Part shown: positions 61,671-64,000 of the stretch, in pieces
How the letters are laid out: every line of letters begins with the position of its first letter
Numbering within the stretch: the stretch's first letter is position 1
Origin: Chryseobacterium candidae
GTDB taxonomy: Bacteria > Bacteroidota > Bacteroidia > Flavobacteriales > Weeksellaceae
Assembly: GCF_004916905.1 (NCBI RefSeq)
Contig: NZ_SDLV01000031.1
Coordinates: 124,001 to 188,000, forward strand
Length of the DNA stretch: 64,000 nucleotides
Direction of reading: 5' to 3'
Translations under genes and position numbers: made by a program
The notes under the pieces: generated by a model
What the model was told of the DNA's origin: nothing
The model's input: the letters and a program-made list of their open reading frames with translations, nothing else
Databases searched by the model: none

Positions 61671-62858
61671 TTAGTCGATGATTTCAGTTACCTGACCTGC
61701 ACCTACAGTTCTACCACCTTCTCTGATCGCGAATCTAAGACCCTCGTTAAGAGCGATTGGCTGAAGTAATTCAACAGTGATTGTTAAGTTATCACCAGGC
61801 ATTACCATTTCTACACCTTCTGGTAAGAAGATCTCACCTGTAACGTCAGTAGTTCTTACATAGAACTGAGGACGGTACTTGTTGTGGAATGGAGTGTGAC
61901 GTCCACCTTCTTCTTTAGAAAGGATATAAACCTCAGCTTTGAATTTTTTGTGTGGCTTAACTGAATCTTTCTTAGCGATAACCATACCTCTCTTGATGTC
62001 AGTTTTTTCAATACCTCTCAACAATAGACCTACGTTATCACCAGCTTCACCTCTGTCTAGGATTTTTCTGAACATTTCAACCCCTGTAATAGTAGAAGTT
62101 AATTTTTCATCACCCATACCTACGATATCAACCGGATCACCAGTGTTGATAACACCAGCCTCGATTCTACCAGTTGCTACAGTACCTCTACCTGTAATAG
62201 AGAATACGTCTTCGATTGGCATCAAGAATGGCTTATCCTGATCTCTAACAGGCTGCTCGATCCATGTATCAACTGCATCCATCAATTCTTCAACAGTCTT
62301 AACCCACTTCTCGTCTCCGTTAAGAGCACCAAGAGCAGATCCTTGGATCACTGGAGAGTTATCTCCGTCATATTCGTAAGTAGATAATAAATCTCTAAGT
62401 TCAAGTTCAACAAGCTCTAAAAGCTCAGCATCATCCACCATATCAACTTTGTTCATGAAAACAACGATTCTTGGTACATTTACCTGACGGCAAAGTAGGA
62501 TGTGCTCTCTAGTTTGAGGCATTGGTCCATCAGTTGCAGCACATACTAAGATCGCTCCATCCATCTGAGCAGCACCAGTTACCATGTTCTTAACATAGTC
62601 GGCGTGACCTGGACAGTCAACGTGTGCATAGTGTCTGTTTTCAGTTTCGTACTCGATGTGAGCTGTATTAATAGTGATACCTCTTTCTTTTTCTTCTGGA
62701 GCAGAGTCAATAGCAGAGAAGTCTTTTTTCTCAGCAAGACCTTTGTTCGCTAATACACTACTGATAGCTGCAGTAAGTGTAGTTTTACCATGGTCAACGT
62801 GACCAATAGTACCAATGTTCAAGTGTGGTTTGTTACGATTAAACGTTTCCTTTGCCAT
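61671..62858 (-). CDS. tuf: Translation elongation factor Tu
   Basis: The 395-residue GTPase has G1 GHVDHGKTT (~18-26), switch I with [14 protein letters not shown]3 DCPGHADY (~81-88), G4 NKVD (~136-139) and G5 SALGAL. Domains 2 and 3 are complete ([27 protein letters not shown]). It delivers aminoacyl-tRNA to the ribosome. Own terminator and a likely promoter upstream. Confidence 0.98.
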   Translation of the reverse strand: MAKETFNRNKPHLNIGTIGHVDHGKTTLTAAISSVLANKGLAEKKDFSAIDSAPEEKERGITINTAHIEYETENRHYAHVDCPGHADYVKNMVTGAAQMDGAILVCAATDGPMPQTREHILLCRQVNVPRIVVFMNKVDMVDDAELLELVELELRDLLSTYEYDGDNSPVIQGSALGALNGDEKWVKTVEELMDAVDTWIEQPVRDQDKPFLMPIEDVFSITGRGTVATGRIEAGVINTGDPVDIVGMGDEKLTSTITGVEMFRKILDRGEAGDNVGLLLRGIEKTDIKRGMVIAKKDSVKPHKKFKAEVYILSKEEGGRHTPFHNKYRPQFYVRTTDVTGEIFLPEGVEMVMPGDNLTITVELLQPIALNEGLRFAIREGGRTVGAGQVTEIID

Positions 62859-62901
62859 GATTTAAAATTATTTATTTATTGTTTTTCAAATTTTCGGTGT
62901 G

Positions 62902-62928
62902 CAAATATAATGAATTTTTAAATACCAA
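62902..62928 (-). promoter_or_regulatory. Probable tuf promoter
   Basis: On the minus strand TATATTTG (62909-62902) is an exact -7 box; TTG at 62928-62926 lies 16 bases upstream of it, a little short of the usual ~19. Leader about 40 bases to ATG 62858. The rest of the 322-base gap up to 63180 holds no gene. Confidence 0.5.
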
Positions 62929-63180
62929 AAACTTTTTATTAAAAAAACTTTCAATATTCTCATCCAGTGAAGGACAAACCTTATATTTCAACGTATTGAG
63001 ACTGCAAATTTACAAATTTTTCCCAATAGAAAAAATCCTTAGAAACGTTTTATTAAAAATATAAACTATCTTACTAATTATGAATACAATATACTGAAAA
63101 AAAATCCAGAGAATTAATTTGTGTACATCCAGCTTTATTTTTTTCTCGTAAATATAAAAACAACAACTAAAATCAATATT

Positions 63181-64000
63181 ATGAGAAAACTATTACCCAT
63201 GTATTTGGCTTTGTTTGCCATTACAACCTTATTTTCATGTGATAATTCAGATGAAAATATCATGACTGAAAATATGACATCTCAAGGGCCTGATCTTATG
63301 GTGTATGGAATAACAGCCATGAACGAGCTTGTTTATTTTAATTCCAACAATCCAAAAAATTTCACCTCAAAAACATCTGTAACAGGTGTTGCATCAGGCG
63401 AAAAGCTGTTAAGTATAGATTTCAGACCTGCCACAGGAGAATTGTATGCATTATCAAATGCCAGCAAATTATATATTATCAATACAGCCAATGCCTCCGC
63501 AAGAGTGGTAAGTTCAACGGCATTTACTCCTATGATCTCCGGAACAATTGCTTCTATTGATTTCAACCCTACTGTTGACAGAATTCGTTTGGTAAGTAAT
63601 TCTGGCCAAAATCTACGCTTACATCCGGAAACCGGAGCTGTTGCGGCCACAGACATCAATATTAACGGCACAGGAAGCCCGTCCATAACCGGATTGGCAT
63701 ATACCAACAGCAAAGCAGGTGCCTCTACAACTGTTTTATACGATATCGATCCTACTTTGGGGAAATTATATAAGCAGGACCCTCCCAACAATGGAACTTT
63801 AGTAGAGGTTGGAAGTCTTGGAACGACTTTTACGGGACAGTCTGCTTTTGACATCAAATATGATAACAGTACTGCTCTTCTAGCTTTCAATGATAAATTA
63901 CATGTTCTGGACCTGAATAATGGTAAAACAACCTCAATAGGATCACTTCAGCAGGGAATTATTGATATTGCCATCCCTACAGAACCGGTAGCTTACGCTA
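63181..64000 (+). CDS. DUF4394 lipoprotein, right end cut by the window
   Basis: ATG 63181 opens a lipoprotein leader RKLLPMYLALFAITTLFSCDN with lipobox FSC, and the frame is open to base 64000 (273 codons). LMVYGITAMNELVYFNSNNP and VASGEKLLSIDFRPATGELYALSN (~77-100), then IASIDFNPTVDRIRLVSNSGQNLRL-type block (SIDFNPTVDRIRLVSNSGQ), match DUF4394, a beta-propeller-like family with repeated I-D-F/x-R-P and G-x-L-Y. Periplasmic or surface; function unknown. A reading on the opposite strand (63333-63890) is its shadow. Confidence 0.88.
   Translation, partial: MRKLLPMYLALFAITTLFSCDNSDENIMTENMTSQGPDLMVYGITAMNELVYFNSNNPKNFTSKTSVTGVASGEKLLSIDFRPATGELYALSNASKLYIINTANASARVVSSTAFTPMISGTIASIDFNPTVDRIRLVSNSGQNLRLHPETGAVAATDININGTGSPSITGLAYTNSKAGASTTVLYDIDPTLGKLYKQDPPNNGTLVEVGSLGTTFTGQSAFDIKYDNSTALLAFNDKLHVLDLNNGKTTSIGSLQQGIIDIAIPTEPVAYA

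Overview
The window reads as chromosomal DNA of a member of the Bacteroidota, most likely family Weeksellaceae and close to Chryseobacterium. The evidence is an AT-rich sequence, A-rich start regions with almost no Shine-Dalgarno motifs, several exact Bacteroidota -7 boxes (TAnnTTTG), type IX secretion (T9SS) C-terminal sorting domains, a SusC-less TonB-dependent receptor, DUF3467 next to rpoC, and many DUF families typical of flavobacteria. Species cannot be fixed from the window alone.

Layout. 1-12.7 kb is an accessory stretch of mostly lineage-specific genes: a cut-off DUF4386 membrane protein, an XRE regulator, small lipoproteins and secreted proteins (one broken by an in-frame stop, one phosphodiester glycosidase reduced to its N-terminus), a Cys4-type zinc protein bracketed by two copies of a ~70 bp hairpin-bearing repeat, a Kelch/T9SS surface protein, a SUKH-fold protein, DUF2461, two small membrane proteins and a cytosolic HEFGH zincin. 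12.8-25.7 kb holds stand-alone metabolic and envelope genes: a serine hydrolase, a CHMI-like tautomerase, a DinB-fold protein, a cluster of DnaA boxes that looks like a replication origin (15.5-15.8 kb), an alpha/beta hydrolase, FMN riboswitch-ribB, a T9SS protein, a TonB-dependent receptor, an MFS transporter and a methyltransferase. 25.8-41.5 kb is housekeeping (ABC exporter, truA, lpxK-PNP, TlpA, DNA polymerase IV, cytoplasmic alpha-amylase, AraC/alcohol dehydrogenase, HxlR/NAD(P)-binding protein, NPP phosphodiesterase, tandem GNAT), plus a 55-residue cysteine-rich bacteriocin-like peptide gene at 34982-35149.

41.6-45.4 kb carries the most coherent candidate system. A Crp/Fnr-type regulator is followed by a tightly packed five-gene operon: DUF5777 beta-barrel, mono-heme cytochrome c lipoprotein, YceI, periplasmic ankyrin protein and a T9SS-exported DOMON protein. 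A perfect GGTGA-N6-TCACC palindrome is centred about 42 bp upstream of the predicted transcription start. I infer a regulated envelope/surface redox or heme module.

45.6-62.9 kb is the transcription/translation core on the minus strand: tuf, tRNA-Trp, secE, nusG, rplKAJL, rpoBC and DUF3467. Unusually, it is interrupted twice by one family of secreted proteins whose mature N-terminus reads (A)QVGIN: three intact paralogues between nusG and rplK, and a frameshifted copy between rplL and rpoB. A perfect DnaA box lies in the spacer of the predicted rpoB promoter. The window closes with a DUF4394 lipoprotein running off the right edge.

Limits: everything is read from sequence by eye; no database or folding search was run. 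No CRISPR array, rRNA, transposase, integrase or prophage gene was seen.
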